From Jiangella muralis (GTDB lineage Bacteria > Actinomycetota > Actinomycetes > Jiangellales > Jiangellaceae), in NCBI RefSeq assembly GCF_001270745.1, contig NZ_LFXL01000025.1, forward strand, positions 124,001 through 188,000: a DNA stretch of 64,000 nt, read 5' to 3'. The translations under genes and the position numbers were made by a program. Of this stretch, positions 47,267-56,084 are shown piece by piece. The notes under the pieces were generated by a model. The model worked only from the letters and a program-made list of their open reading frames with translations, was not told where the DNA came from and searched no databases. The stretch's first letter is position 1, and each line of letters begins with the position of its first letter.

Positions 47267-47538
47267 GGGGGAAGTGCGGGCAGAACCCGCCCGGGTGCGC
47301 CGTTCGCCGTTCGCGCCGGTGCACCGGTTGTCCTCGACTCCCGCGACCGTCATCGACGTCACTCGTCTCGTGGGCACCTCACTCGCCGCAGCACCGGATG
47401 AACGTCGTCATCGGCGGCCATGCGGTGCTGGCGCGGGTGGGGTGCACCCGGCGCGGGTGAAGTGGGGCGTGCCCAGACTCCCCCCGTCCCCTGATAGCTG
47501 CCCGTTCTTGGCCGCGGTTGGCCGCGCACCGTTGACGA

Positions 47539-47573
47539 GTGAGGCCGCTGTCGCCCGGCGACAGCGGCCTCAC
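47539..47573. terminator. 16-bp perfect hairpin with 3-base loop
   Basis: The arms GTGAGGCCGCTGTCGC and GCGACAGCGGCCTCAC close a CCG loop. It lies between convergent genes, 39 bases from the deacetylase stop, and probably terminates transcription from one or both sides. Confidence 0.75.
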
Positions 47574-47612
47574 CCCACGTACGACCACTGAGGATCAATC
47601 GGACTCACTCAT

Positions 47613-48785
47613 CTAGTTCGCGGCGGCGCCGAGCGGCGTCGGCGTGATGATCTCGTACGGCTCCGGCGGCAGCCCGCCGCCGAACAGCAGCGGCAGGTAC
47701 GGCACCGCGTTCTCGATCGACGGGATCGGCTCGCCGCTGGACACGTACCGGTCGGCGACGATCGCGCCGGTGCTGTCGAACGTGCCGAAGCACAGCCCGG
47801 CCGCCCGGATGTCGTCGATCATCAGCGGCAGCGCCTCCATCAGGTGCTCACCCGCGACGGTGTCGATCGGGCCGTCGTGCAGGAAGATGTTGCGCCGCCC
47901 GTCGGCGATCCCGGCCGCGACGCCGGCCCGCAGGTCCTCGGCCTGGAGCCACGGCAGCCAGTCGTCCGCGGCGATGTCACCGCTGATGACGGTGAAGCCC
48001 AGCCGCTCGAGCTCGGCCCGGGTCTGCGGGTTCGCCGCGAGGAACGGCGGGCGCATGCCGACGAACGGACGCTCGACGCCGGCGCGGTCGAGCGCCGCCT
48101 CGGTGTCGCTCATCTCCTGCTGCAGCCGCGGGATCGTGACCTGATCGAGGTTCGGGTGCTCGTAGGTGTGGTTGAGCACCAGGTGCCCCTCGGCCCGCTC
48201 GAACGCCGGCAGCTGCGGGTTCGCGTCGATGCGCATGCCGGCGTCGAAGAACGTCGCGGTGACCTGCTTCTCGCGCAGGATCGCCAGCGTCTGGTCGCGG
48301 TAGAAGGACGGGCCGTCGTCGAAGGTCAGCGCGACGCGGTCGGTGCAGGTGTTCGGGACGGAGTCGTCGTGCGGGCCGCCGGTGGACGAGCGCGCCGCGG
48401 CCGCCAGGATGACCGCCGCGTCCCACCGACCGAGCAGGCCGAGGTCGCGGAACTCGCGGGTCGCCCGCACGACGGTGCGGACGAACTCGCCGTGCGTGGC
48501 GAACGGCTCGTCCGCCCAGATGACGTCCAGCAGCGTGCAGCCGTCGTCACGGCCCGGGTTGGCGACGCCGGTGTCGATGCGCGGCGGGCCGAACCAGACG
48601 GTGGTCTCGGTCGACCACCCGCCCGGACACGCGTCACCGGCGCCCGATGCCGTCGACGTCGCCGCTGGTGGGGCGTTCGACGGGGCGGCGCCGGGGGCCG
48701 CTGCCGCCGTCGCGATCAGCGCACTGGCGGTCACCGCCGCCAGTGCTCCCGCCGTCGCGAATCGTCCTGCCGTCGTCCTGGCCAT
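47613..48785 (-). CDS. Secreted polysaccharide deacetylase (NodB/CE4)
   Basis: A 390-residue exported protein. It has a signal peptide (GRFATAGALAAVTASALIAT), an N-terminal region of about 130 residues without assigned domain, and a CE4 domain with VALTFDDGPSFYRDQ (catalytic and metal Asp), LNHTYEHPNLD (the HxxxH metal ligands), MRPPFLAANPQTRAEL and FLHDGPIDTV. ATG 48785 follows GAAGGAG at 5 bases. It likely removes acetyl groups from peptidoglycan or other surface glycans. The 157-base gap upstream holds a promoter region, but no riboswitch that I can recognise. Confidence 0.9.
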   Translation of the reverse strand: MARTTAGRFATAGALAAVTASALIATAAAAPGAAPSNAPPAATSTASGAGDACPGGWSTETTVWFGPPRIDTGVANPGRDDGCTLLDVIWADEPFATHGEFVRTVVRATREFRDLGLLGRWDAAVILAAAARSSTGGPHDDSVPNTCTDRVALTFDDGPSFYRDQTLAILREKQVTATFFDAGMRIDANPQLPAFERAEGHLVLNHTYEHPNLDQVTIPRLQQEMSDTEAALDRAGVERPFVGMRPPFLAANPQTRAELERLGFTVISGDIAADDWLPWLQAEDLRAGVAAGIADGRRNIFLHDGPIDTVAGEHLMEALPLMIDDIRAAGLCFGTFDSTGAIVADRYVSSGEPIPSIENAVPYLPLLFGGGLPPEPYEIITPTPLGAAAN

Positions 48786-48942
48786 GGCCACTCCTTCGGG
48801 GGTCGGGGGCAGAACCCGCTCACGTCGAGCAAAACGCCGAGCAGATCGCTGATCTTTGTGAATGTACCCGTGACAGATCGTCATCGGAAGGGAGTTATGG
48901 GAACTTTCTTCGCGACCTGATGCAAAACATCGCGCCGAGCGC

Positions 48943-49968
48943 TCAGACGGAGACGGCGGCGGCGGCCAGCGCACCTGCGACGGCGGCACGGTCGCCGAAC
49001 GCGCTGGTTCTGACCTGCAACGACTCCCCCTCGGTGACGGCGAGCCAGCGGCGGGTGACGGCCAGCGTCTCCGGCCGCGAGCCGATGCCGCCGCCGAGCA
49101 CGAACGTCGCCGGGTCGACGATCGCCCGGACCGCGCGCAGCGCCAGCGCGAGCAGCCGGCCGAGGTCGTCGAGCACCTGCGCGGCCGCGCCATCACCGTC
49201 CGCCGCGGCCGCGAACACCTCCGGCGCGGGCCGCCGCCGGCCGGCCAGCTCCAGGTACCGCCGCTCGACGCCACCGCCGCTGACCTGCTGTTCCAGTGGT
49301 CCGTGCACGAGGTTGGCCGGCTCGAACGGGTCCGAGCCGAACGGCAGGTCGGCCACCTCTCCGGCCAGCCCGCGGCTGCCCGCGTAGATGCGCCCGCCCA
49401 GCACCAGGCCCAGCCCGACCCCCGTCCCGACGGCGACGAACGCGAGGTCGCCGCCGCGGCCGGGCAGCCAGGCGTGCTCGCCCCAGGCGGCGAGGTTGGC
49501 GTCGTTGTGCACCAGCGGCCGGGACCCCAGCCGCGCCTCGAGGTCGGCCGGCACGTCCATGCGGTCCCAGCCGGGGATGTTGGGCGCGTGGCCGACCGCG
49601 CCCGTCACCGGGTCCGGCGCGCCCGGGCAGCCGACGGCGACCCGCGGCGGCCGTCCGGCGAGGCCTGCGGCCGCCGTCAGCGACTCCACGATGCGGGCGA
49701 TCTGGCTGGTCACGGCCGTTCCGCCGCGCGGGTCGGTGCGCTCGACGCGGTCCAGCAGCCGGTGCCGGGCGGGATCGTAGAGCACGGCGTGCAGCTTCGT
49801 GCCGCCGAGGTCGACACCCACCACCGGCACCGCTCGGTCGTCGCCGGCGGCCGACCCGGCAGCCGGGCCGGCGGGCGCCTGGACGGCGTCGTCCGACGGC
49901 AGCCAGCCGGCATCGGCGAGGGCTCGGCGCAGCGGGACGGCCAGGCCGGTACGGTCGGTTCCGGGCAT
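48943..49968 (-). CDS. ROK-family sugar kinase
   Basis: A 341-residue kinase-type ROK protein without a DNA-binding domain. The phosphate loop is VVGVDLGGTKLHAVLYD, the active-site region is LVHNDANLAAWGEH and the second phosphate segment is VAVGTGVGLGLVLGGRIY. An N-terminal extension of about 45 residues precedes the fold. ATG 49968 is weakly supported; GTG codons just upstream are alternatives. It is divergent from the ROK regulator that heads the sugar transport operon, so it may phosphorylate the imported sugar. Confidence 0.87.
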   Translation of the reverse strand: MPGTDRTGLAVPLRRALADAGWLPSDDAVQAPAGPAAGSAAGDDRAVPVVGVDLGGTKLHAVLYDPARHRLLDRVERTDPRGGTAVTSQIARIVESLTAAAGLAGRPPRVAVGCPGAPDPVTGAVGHAPNIPGWDRMDVPADLEARLGSRPLVHNDANLAAWGEHAWLPGRGGDLAFVAVGTGVGLGLVLGGRIYAGSRGLAGEVADLPFGSDPFEPANLVHGPLEQQVSGGGVERRYLELAGRRRPAPEVFAAAADGDGAAAQVLDDLGRLLALALRAVRAIVDPATFVLGGGIGSRPETLAVTRRWLAVTEGESLQVRTSAFGDRAAVAGALAAAAVSV

Positions 49969-50016
49969 CACCACGGGCGGCGTCTCCAGTCTCGAGTGGG
50001 CTGGGGATGGGTACAG

Positions 50017-50029
50017 TATCAGCCTGATA
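50017..50029. promoter_or_regulatory. Palindromic operator candidate between the two ROK genes
   Basis: TATCAGCCTGATA is a perfect palindrome about a central C. It is followed by GAAAACTCC, in an AT-richer patch 22 bases before the regulator start. It is suited to control both divergent genes. Confidence 0.55.
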
Positions 50030-50050
50030 GAAAACTCCAGGGGAGCAGCC

Positions 50051-51256
50051 ATGTCCGGTCGGACCTCCTCGACGGCCAACGCCGAGACCGTCTCGCGGGT
50101 GAACCAGACCGCGATCCTCGACGCGCTGCGTCAGCACGGGCCGCTGTCGCGGCAGCAGATCGGCGCCCGCACCGGGCTCAGTGCGGCGACGGTGAACCGG
50201 CTGGCCGCGCAGTTGCTGAGCCGCGGCCTGATCGTCACCGACGGCCACCAGCCGTCGACCGGCGGTCGGCCGTCGATCCTGCTGCGCTACAGCGGGCGCG
50301 GGCAGCTGGTGTCGGTGCTGCACGTCGGCGCCACCCGCACCGAGGGCGCGCTGGTCGACTTCGACGGCGGCATCGTCCACCGGGTGCGGCGGCCGGTCGT
50401 CCCCGACGTGCTGCACGCCGCCGACCGCGCCACCATCCGGCTCGAGGAGGCGCTGTCCGTCGTCGCCGAGCTGGGCGCCGCCGCCGACGGACGGGGCCAG
50501 CCCAGCCAGGCGATCGGGGTCGTCGTCCCCGGGGTCGCCGGCGCGGACGGCCGCGTGACCTGGGCGCCCGCGCTGGACTGGCGCGAAGTGCCGGTCGGCT
50601 CGCTGCTCAGCGAGCGCACCGGCCTGCCCGTCGTCGTCGAGAACGACGCGAACGTGCTGGCCGTCGGCGAACACCACCGCGGCGCCGGCCGTGGCGTGCA
50701 GGACCTCGTCGCCGTCATGCTCGGCACCGGCATCGGCACCGGCATCGTCACCGGGGGGCGGCTGCACCGCGGCTCCCGGGCGGCGGCCGGCGAGATCGGC
50801 TACATGCTGCTGGACCGCTCGTCGCTGGCCCGGCTGTTCCCCGGCTTCGGCGACCTCGAGAGCCGGGTCGGCTCGGCCGGGCTGACGCGGCAGGCGCGCG
50901 AGCGCGGCATCGCGGCGCCGGACGGCCGGCCGCTCACCGCCGCCGACGTGTTCGACCTGGTCAGGAGCGGCAGCGTCGAGGCGCGGGCGCTGCTGGAGGA
51001 GACGCTCGACCACGTCGCGCTGGCGGTCGCCAACCTGTGCACCGTCCTCGACCCCGAGCTGGTGATCGTCGGCGGCGAGATGGGCGGCGCGGCCGACCTC
51101 ATCACGCCCGGCCTGCGCGACCGCCTCGTCGGCCGCATCCCGCACGTCCCCCGCCTGGCCGCGTCCGAGCTCGGCGACGACGCCGTCATCGTCGGCGCCG
51201 CCGAGCTGGCCGCCCGCCTCGTCCGCAATTCGGCCTACGTCGCCGCCACCCGCTGA
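50051..51256 (+). CDS. ROK-family transcriptional regulator
   Basis: A 401-residue protein with an N-terminal winged helix (NQTAILDALRQHGPLSRQQI and TGLSAATVNRLAAQL) joined to a ROK sensor domain (VVVENDANVLAVGEHH, VMLGTGIGTGIVTGGRLH). The usual ROK zinc-binding GHxxxxxxG and CxCGxxGC cysteines are missing in the visible sequence (the segment reads AAGEIGYMLLDRSSLARLFP), so metal binding is doubtful. ATG 50051 follows GGGAG. It precedes the sugar ABC operon and is probably its sugar-responsive repressor. Confidence 0.9.
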   Translation: MSGRTSSTANAETVSRVNQTAILDALRQHGPLSRQQIGARTGLSAATVNRLAAQLLSRGLIVTDGHQPSTGGRPSILLRYSGRGQLVSVLHVGATRTEGALVDFDGGIVHRVRRPVVPDVLHAADRATIRLEEALSVVAELGAAADGRGQPSQAIGVVVPGVAGADGRVTWAPALDWREVPVGSLLSERTGLPVVVENDANVLAVGEHHRGAGRGVQDLVAVMLGTGIGTGIVTGGRLHRGSRAAAGEIGYMLLDRSSLARLFPGFGDLESRVGSAGLTRQARERGIAAPDGRPLTAADVFDLVRSGSVEARALLEETLDHVALAVANLCTVLDPELVIVGGEMGGAADLITPGLRDRLVGRIPHVPRLAASELGDDAVIVGAAELAARLVRNSAYVAATR

Positions 51257-51289
51257 CGCGGCACCCCTCCCCGATCCCGGCCCCCGCCG

Positions 51290-51365
51290 AAGTTGATCTT
51301 GGAGTAACTGGGCAGTCGCCGCCCGGAATGACCGATTGATCCCGCGAAATCTCCAAGATCAACTT
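51290..51365. repeat. GTTGATCTTGGAG inverted repeat, second copy
   Basis: The 15-bp perfect arms are 51290-51304 and 51351-51365. The interior contains ACCGATTGATCCCGCG, as in the copy at 40219-40290. It may be a terminator of the ROK regulator gene. Confidence 0.75.
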
Positions 51366-51511
51366 GGGTGGCGGCGGACGGGGCCGGGAGTTGGGCGGCC
51401 ACCGTTCGTGCCGAAAGCGTGACCCGGAACTGTAGACGGCGCAGGGCGACGTACGGCACGATGGGCGACACTTATCACTCGTCATGGATGAAAAGTCGCG
51501 GGAGAAAGGGT

Positions 51512-52597
51512 GTGGTCCTGATGCCGAGACCGAGTCGAGGGTGGCGCGCGGGAGCCGTGGCCGGCACCGTCGTCCTGCTCCTGGCGGCCTGCAGCTCGGA
51601 CGACGGCGACGGCGGCGGCAACGGTGGTGGTGGCGGCGGTGACCAGCCATACACGATCGGGCTCTCCAACGGCTTCGTCGGCAGCGAGTGGCGCACGCAG
51701 ATGGTCGACGGCCTGGAGGCGGCGTTCGCCGAGTACGAGGAGGAGGGCATCGTCGACGAACTGGTCGTCGAGAGCGCCGACACCGACGTCAACGGCCAGA
51801 TCCAGCAGATCCGCAACCTCATCAACCGCGGCGTCGACGCGATCATCGTCAACCCGAACTCCGAGACCGCGCTGGACGCCGTGTTCCGCGAGGCGACCGG
51901 CCAGGGCATCGAGGTGTTCGCGATCGACCAGGCGGTCACGTCCGAGGACGTCACGAACGTCGTCATCGACCAGGCCGAGTGGGCCCGCATCTCCGCCGAG
52001 TGGCTGGCCGCGCAGGTCGGCGAGGGCGGCAACGTCGTCGTGGTCAACGGCATCGCCGGGCACCCGGCCAACGAGATGCGCTGGGGCGCCGCCGAAGAGG
52101 TCTTCACGGCGGCCGGCGTCAACGTGCTCACCGTCGCCGACGGCAACTGGGACCAGGCCACCGGGCAGCAGGTCATGACCAACCTGCTGGCCACCTACCC
52201 CGACGTCGACGGCGTCTGGACGCAGGACGGCATGGCCGAGGGCGTGTTCCGCGCCGTCGACGCGGCCGGCCGGATCGGCCAGATCACCATCAGCGGCGAG
52301 GCCCGGGTCGGCTTCATGCGGCTGTGGAACGACGCCCGCGCGAACGGCTTCCAGAGCATCGGCGTGGTGAACCCGCCCGGCGGCGCCGTCTCCGCGCTGC
52401 ACATGGCCGTCAACGTGCTCGACGGGCAGGAGTTCGCCTCCGGCAGCATCGACGGCAACACCGTCACCGTGCCGATCCCCTACACCGTCGACGAGACCAC
52501 CTTCGACCAGTACTGGGGCGAGGCCGGCGGCGAGAGCGACGCGTACAGCCTGGACGGCTCGCTGACCCGCGACGAGGCCGCGGAATTCTTCGAGTGA
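51512..52597 (+). CDS. Sugar ABC transporter substrate-binding lipoprotein (CUT2 type)
   Basis: A 361-residue periplasmic-binding protein of the ribose/galactose class. The lipobox is LLLAAC, followed by a Gly/Asp linker, then PYTIGLSNGFVGSEWRTQM, NLINRGVDAIIVNPNSETAL and VVVVNGIAGHPANEMRWGA. GTG 51512 lies 7 bases after GGAG; the ATG at 51521 is in frame but poorly spaced. It is the first gene of a four-gene overlapping transport operon. The sugar is unknown; the size and motifs fit monosaccharides or polyols. Confidence 0.9.
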   Translation: MVLMPRPSRGWRAGAVAGTVVLLLAACSSDDGDGGGNGGGGGGDQPYTIGLSNGFVGSEWRTQMVDGLEAAFAEYEEEGIVDELVVESADTDVNGQIQQIRNLINRGVDAIIVNPNSETALDAVFREATGQGIEVFAIDQAVTSEDVTNVVIDQAEWARISAEWLAAQVGEGGNVVVVNGIAGHPANEMRWGAAEEVFTAAGVNVLTVADGNWDQATGQQVMTNLLATYPDVDGVWTQDGMAEGVFRAVDAAGRIGQITISGEARVGFMRLWNDARANGFQSIGVVNPPGGAVSALHMAVNVLDGQEFASGSIDGNTVTVPIPYTVDETTFDQYWGEAGGESDAYSLDGSLTRDEAAEFFE

Positions 52598-54135
52598 GCC
52601 CCCCGCTGCTGGAGATGTCCGGCGTCCGCAAGCGCTACGGCGGCGTCCAGGCGCTCGACGGGGCCGGGCTGACGGCGGTGCGCGGCGAGGTGCACGCCCT
52701 GCTCGGCCCGAACGGCTCCGGCAAGAGCACGCTGGACAAGACGCTGGCCGGCACCGTCGTCCCGGACGCGGGCACGATCCGGATCGACGGCGCCGAGGCG
52801 TCCGTCGGCGGCCCGCGCGACGCGCACGCGCTCGGCGTCGCCGCCGTGTACCAGCAGCTCAGCGTCGTCGGCGACCTCACCGTGACGCAGAACATCGTGC
52901 TCGGGCTGGAACCGGCCCGCCGGTTCGGGTTCCTCGACCAGCGGGCCGCTCGCGACCGCGCCGGCGCCGCGCTGGAGCGGTTCGCCGCCGCGTTCGCCGG
53001 GCGGCTGCCACTGGACCGGCCGGCCGGCGCGCTGGGCCCGGGCGAGCAGCAGATCGTCGAGGTCGCCAAGGCGCTGGCCCGGCGGCCCCGGATCCTGGTG
53101 CTGGACGAGGCCACCGCGTCGCTGCACAAGGAGCAGGTCGACGTGCTGTTCGACGTGGTCCGCGAGCTGCGCGCCGACGGCGTCCTCGTCCTGTTCACGT
53201 CGCACCGGCTGGACGAGGTGTTCGCGCTGTGCGACCGCGCCACCGTCCTGCGCAACGGCCGCACCGTGGGCACCGTCGAGCTGGCCGCGACGGACGAGGA
53301 CGAGCTGGTCCGGCTGATGGTCGGCGACGCGCCGCACCAGGCGCCGCGCACGCCGTCGGACGCCCCGGCCACGCCGTCCGTCGCGGCCCCTGGAACCTCC
53401 ACGCTCGAGGTGCGCGGGCTCAGCGCCGACCGGCTGCGCGACGTCAGTTTCACCGTCCGCTCCGGCGAGGTGCTGGGCCTGGGCGGGCTGCAGGGCCAGG
53501 GCCAGTCCGAGCTGCTGCTCGCGCTGTTCGGCGGCGCGCGCGTGACCGCCGGCGAGGCGGTGCTGGACGGCCGGCCGCTACCTCGAAGCTCGCCGGCGAA
53601 GGCCGCCCGGGCCGGCGTCGCGCTGGTGCCCGGCGACCGCGGCCGCCAGGGCATGTTCGCCGTCCGGCCGATCCAGGAGAACCTGTCGCTGGCCAGCATG
53701 CGCCGGCGTGCCACCGGACGGCTCGCGCTGCGGGCCGCCGCCGAGCGCCGCGCCGCGACGTCGATGGTCGAGCGGCTGCGGATCAAGATCGGCTCGCTGG
53801 CCGACCCCGTCTCCACGCTCTCCGGCGGCAACCAGCAGAAGGTCGTCATCGGCAAGTGGCTGCTGGACCGGCCCCGCGTCGTCCTGCTCGACGACCCCAC
53901 CAAGGGCGTCGACGTCGCGGCGAAGGAGGAGATCTACGCCATCATCCGCGGCCTGGCCGCCGACGGCGCCGTCGTCATCCTCAACTCCAGCGACAACCGC
54001 GAGCTGACCGAGCTCAGCGACCGCGTCCTCGTGCTGTTCGAGGGCGCCGTCGCGGAGGAACTGGGCGCCGACGCCATCTCGGAGCGCCGGCTGGTGTCCA
54101 GCGCGCTGCGGCTCGCGCCCGGGGAGAAGCTGTGA
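52594..54135 (+). CDS. Sugar ABC transporter ATP-binding protein, two-domain (RbsA/MglA type)
   Basis: A 513-residue protein with two nucleotide-binding domains. Domain 1 has Walker A GPNGSGKST, a degenerate signature LGPGEQQ and Walker B RILVLDEAT. Domain 2 has a degenerate Walker A (GGLQGQGQSE), an intact signature LSGGNQQ and Walker B VVLLDDPT. Such asymmetry is normal in CUT2 transporters. The start GTG 52594 overlaps the binding-protein stop (GTGA). It powers the two permeases that follow. Confidence 0.93.
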   Translation: MSPPLLEMSGVRKRYGGVQALDGAGLTAVRGEVHALLGPNGSGKSTLDKTLAGTVVPDAGTIRIDGAEASVGGPRDAHALGVAAVYQQLSVVGDLTVTQNIVLGLEPARRFGFLDQRAARDRAGAALERFAAAFAGRLPLDRPAGALGPGEQQIVEVAKALARRPRILVLDEATASLHKEQVDVLFDVVRELRADGVLVLFTSHRLDEVFALCDRATVLRNGRTVGTVELAATDEDELVRLMVGDAPHQAPRTPSDAPATPSVAAPGTSTLEVRGLSADRLRDVSFTVRSGEVLGLGGLQGQGQSELLLALFGGARVTAGEAVLDGRPLPRSSPAKAARAGVALVPGDRGRQGMFAVRPIQENLSLASMRRRATGRLALRAAAERRAATSMVERLRIKIGSLADPVSTLSGGNQQKVVIGKWLLDRPRVVLLDDPTKGVDVAAKEEIYAIIRGLAADGAVVILNSSDNRELTELSDRVLVLFEGAVAEELGADAISERRLVSSALRLAPGEKL

Positions 54136-55091
54136 CGGGCGTGCTCGACCGGGTGCGCGGCGTCCAGCTGTCCGGCCTGGCGACGGTCGCGATGCTGGTC
54201 GTCGCGGTCGCCGTCAACGCCTCCCTGCAGCCGAACTTCTGGGACAGCTACGCGCTGACCTCGAACTTCGCGACATTCGTGCCGCTGGTCGCGATCGCCG
54301 TCGGGCAGACCATCGTCGTGCTCAGCGGCGGCCTCGACCTCTCACTCGGCGCGCAGGTCACGCTGGCCAGCGTCGTCGCCGTCCGCATCGTCGACGGGTC
54401 GCTGGATCGCTACCCGCTGGCCGTCGCCGCCGCACTCGGCGTCGGGCTGGCCTGCGGCGCGCTGAACGGGCTGGTCGTGGCGCTGCTGCGGCTGCAGCCG
54501 ATCGTCGCGACGTTCGCCACCAGCTTCGTGTACAGCGGGCTGGCGCTGGTCGTGCTGCCGACGCCGGGCGGGTCGGTGCCGTTCGAGGTCACGACCGCGT
54601 ACCGCGACTCCGTGCTGGGCGTGCCGGTCGCGCTGCTGCTGATCGTCGCGCTGGCGCTGCTGTGGCTGGTGCTGCGCCGGCACCGGGTCATGCGGCACGT
54701 GTACGCGGTCGGCGGCGACGCGGACGCGGCGTACGCGTCACTGGTGCCGGTCGCGCGGACGCGGGTCTGGGCGTACGTGCTCGGCGGGCTGTTCGCGGCG
54801 CTGTCGGCGTTGGCGATCCTCGCCAACACCGGATCCGGCGATCCGTTCGTCGGCAACGAACTGACGCTGGCGTCGGTGGCCGCCGTGGTGATCGGCGGGA
54901 CGGCGCTGGCGGGCGGCCGGGGCGGGGCGGGTGGGTCGGTGATCGGCGCGATCGTGCTGGCCCTCGTCGCGAACATCATCTTCTTCGCCGACGTGCCCAC
55001 CGACTACCGGCAGCTGGTCAACGGCGCCGTGATCATCCTGGCGCTGGCCCTGGCCGGCATCCCCGCGCTGCAGAAGAGGAGGGCCGCATGA
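54132..55091 (+). CDS. Sugar ABC transporter permease (CUT2, BPD_transp_2)
   Basis: A 319-residue membrane protein with eight to ten hydrophobic segments, including VPLVAIAVGQTIVVLSGGLD then LSLG, and the terminal SVAAVVIGGTALAGGRGG. GTG 54132 overlaps the ATPase stop. It pairs with the next permease to form a heterodimeric channel. Confidence 0.92.
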   Translation: MTGVLDRVRGVQLSGLATVAMLVVAVAVNASLQPNFWDSYALTSNFATFVPLVAIAVGQTIVVLSGGLDLSLGAQVTLASVVAVRIVDGSLDRYPLAVAAALGVGLACGALNGLVVALLRLQPIVATFATSFVYSGLALVVLPTPGGSVPFEVTTAYRDSVLGVPVALLLIVALALLWLVLRRHRVMRHVYAVGGDADAAYASLVPVARTRVWAYVLGGLFAALSALAILANTGSGDPFVGNELTLASVAAVVIGGTALAGGRGGAGGSVIGAIVLALVANIIFFADVPTDYRQLVNGAVIILALALAGIPALQKRRAA

Positions 55092-56071
55092 GCGCACCGC
55101 TGCTGGACACCCCGCGCGGCCGGCTCGCGGCCTGGCGGCCGGGCCCGGTCGCGCTGGCCGGCGCGGTCGCCGTCGCGCTGGTGATCGTCGGTGAGCTGGT
55201 CTCCCCCGGGTTCGCCGGGTACGGCCAGCTGGTCAACCTCATGCGGGTGGCGGCGTTCCTCGGCGTCATCGCGATCGGCCAGACCATCGTGATCATCGCC
55301 GGTGGCGGCGGCGTCGACCTCTCCGTCGGCAAGGTGGCGACGTTCTCGGCGATCATCGGGTCGCGGGTGATGGCCGGCGACGACGCGAACATCGTCCCGG
55401 CCGTGGCCCTGTCGCTGCTGGTCGCTGCCGCGATCGGGCTGGTCAACGGGCTGGGCGTCACGCTGCTGCGCATTCCGCCGTTCGTCATGACGCTCGGCAT
55501 GATCGGCGTCGTGCAGGGCCTGATCCTCGCCTACACCGGCGGCCAGGCCGAGGGCCGCGCGGCGCCGGCGCTGACGTCCCTCGTCAACGGGCGGGTGATC
55601 TTCGACCTGCCCGGCCTGCTGTTCCTGTGGCTACTTCTCGGCCTGCTCGCCGTGTGGCTGCTGCGCCGCACCACGTTCGGCTGGAACCTGTTCGCCGTCG
55701 GCGCCAACCGCACCGCCGCCTCCCTGACCGGGGTGCGGGTGAACCGGACGCTGATCCTGGCGTACGTGCTGTCGGCGACGTTCGCCGGCCTGGCCGGCAT
55801 CCTGCTGCTCGGGTACACCGAGTCGGTCTTCCTCGACCTCGCCGACCAGTACATGCTGCCGTCCGTCGCCGCCGTCGTCATCGGCGGGACGCTGCTGGCC
55901 GGCGGCATCGGCGGGTACGCGGGCACCGCCGTCGGCGCGATCGTGCTGACCGTCCTGCAGGGTCTGCTCACCACGCTGGACATCGGCGGCGCCTGGCGCA
56001 CCGTCGTCAACGGCGTCGTCCTGCTCGTCCTACTGTCGCTCTACGGGCGGCAACGACGCCTTCGGAGTTAG
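55088..56071 (+). CDS. Sugar ABC transporter permease (CUT2, BPD_transp_2)
   Basis: A 327-residue permease, homologous to the preceding one: LGVIAIGQTIVIIAGGGGVD, TLGMIGVVQGLILAYTGG and PSVAAVVIGGTLLAGGIGGY. ATG 55088 overlaps the upstream stop (ATGA). The dehydrogenase gene starts 13 bases after its stop, so the operon likely continues. Confidence 0.92.
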   Translation: MSAPLLDTPRGRLAAWRPGPVALAGAVAVALVIVGELVSPGFAGYGQLVNLMRVAAFLGVIAIGQTIVIIAGGGGVDLSVGKVATFSAIIGSRVMAGDDANIVPAVALSLLVAAAIGLVNGLGVTLLRIPPFVMTLGMIGVVQGLILAYTGGQAEGRAAPALTSLVNGRVIFDLPGLLFLWLLLGLLAVWLLRRTTFGWNLFAVGANRTAASLTGVRVNRTLILAYVLSATFAGLAGILLLGYTESVFLDLADQYMLPSVAAVVIGGTLLAGGIGGYAGTAVGAIVLTVLQGLLTTLDIGGAWRTVVNGVVLLVLLSLYGRQRRLRS

Positions 56072-56084
56072 GGGTCCTTTCACG

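Larger units (their letters stand above)
47168..47612 (+). repeat. Mosaic intergenic repeat, copy C with 12-bp terminal inverted repeats
   Basis: The 435-base gap between yaaA and the deacetylase gene is filled by this copy. The outer inverted repeats GTCCGATTGATC (47168-47179) and GATCAATCGGAC (47593-47604) are perfect. Inside are the short form of module 2 (47223-47266), a diverged segment in place of module 1 that matches the first 50 bases of the window, a truncated left half of the long module 2 (about 47486-47520), and a separate perfect hairpin (47539-47573). The right end abuts the deacetylase stop codon. Confidence 0.8.

Noticed and set aside
48786-48942. A ydaO-type riboswitch upstream of the secreted deacetylase
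   Set aside because: The 157-base gap shows none of the conserved core motifs that I would expect. The region only supports a promoter and a ribosome site.
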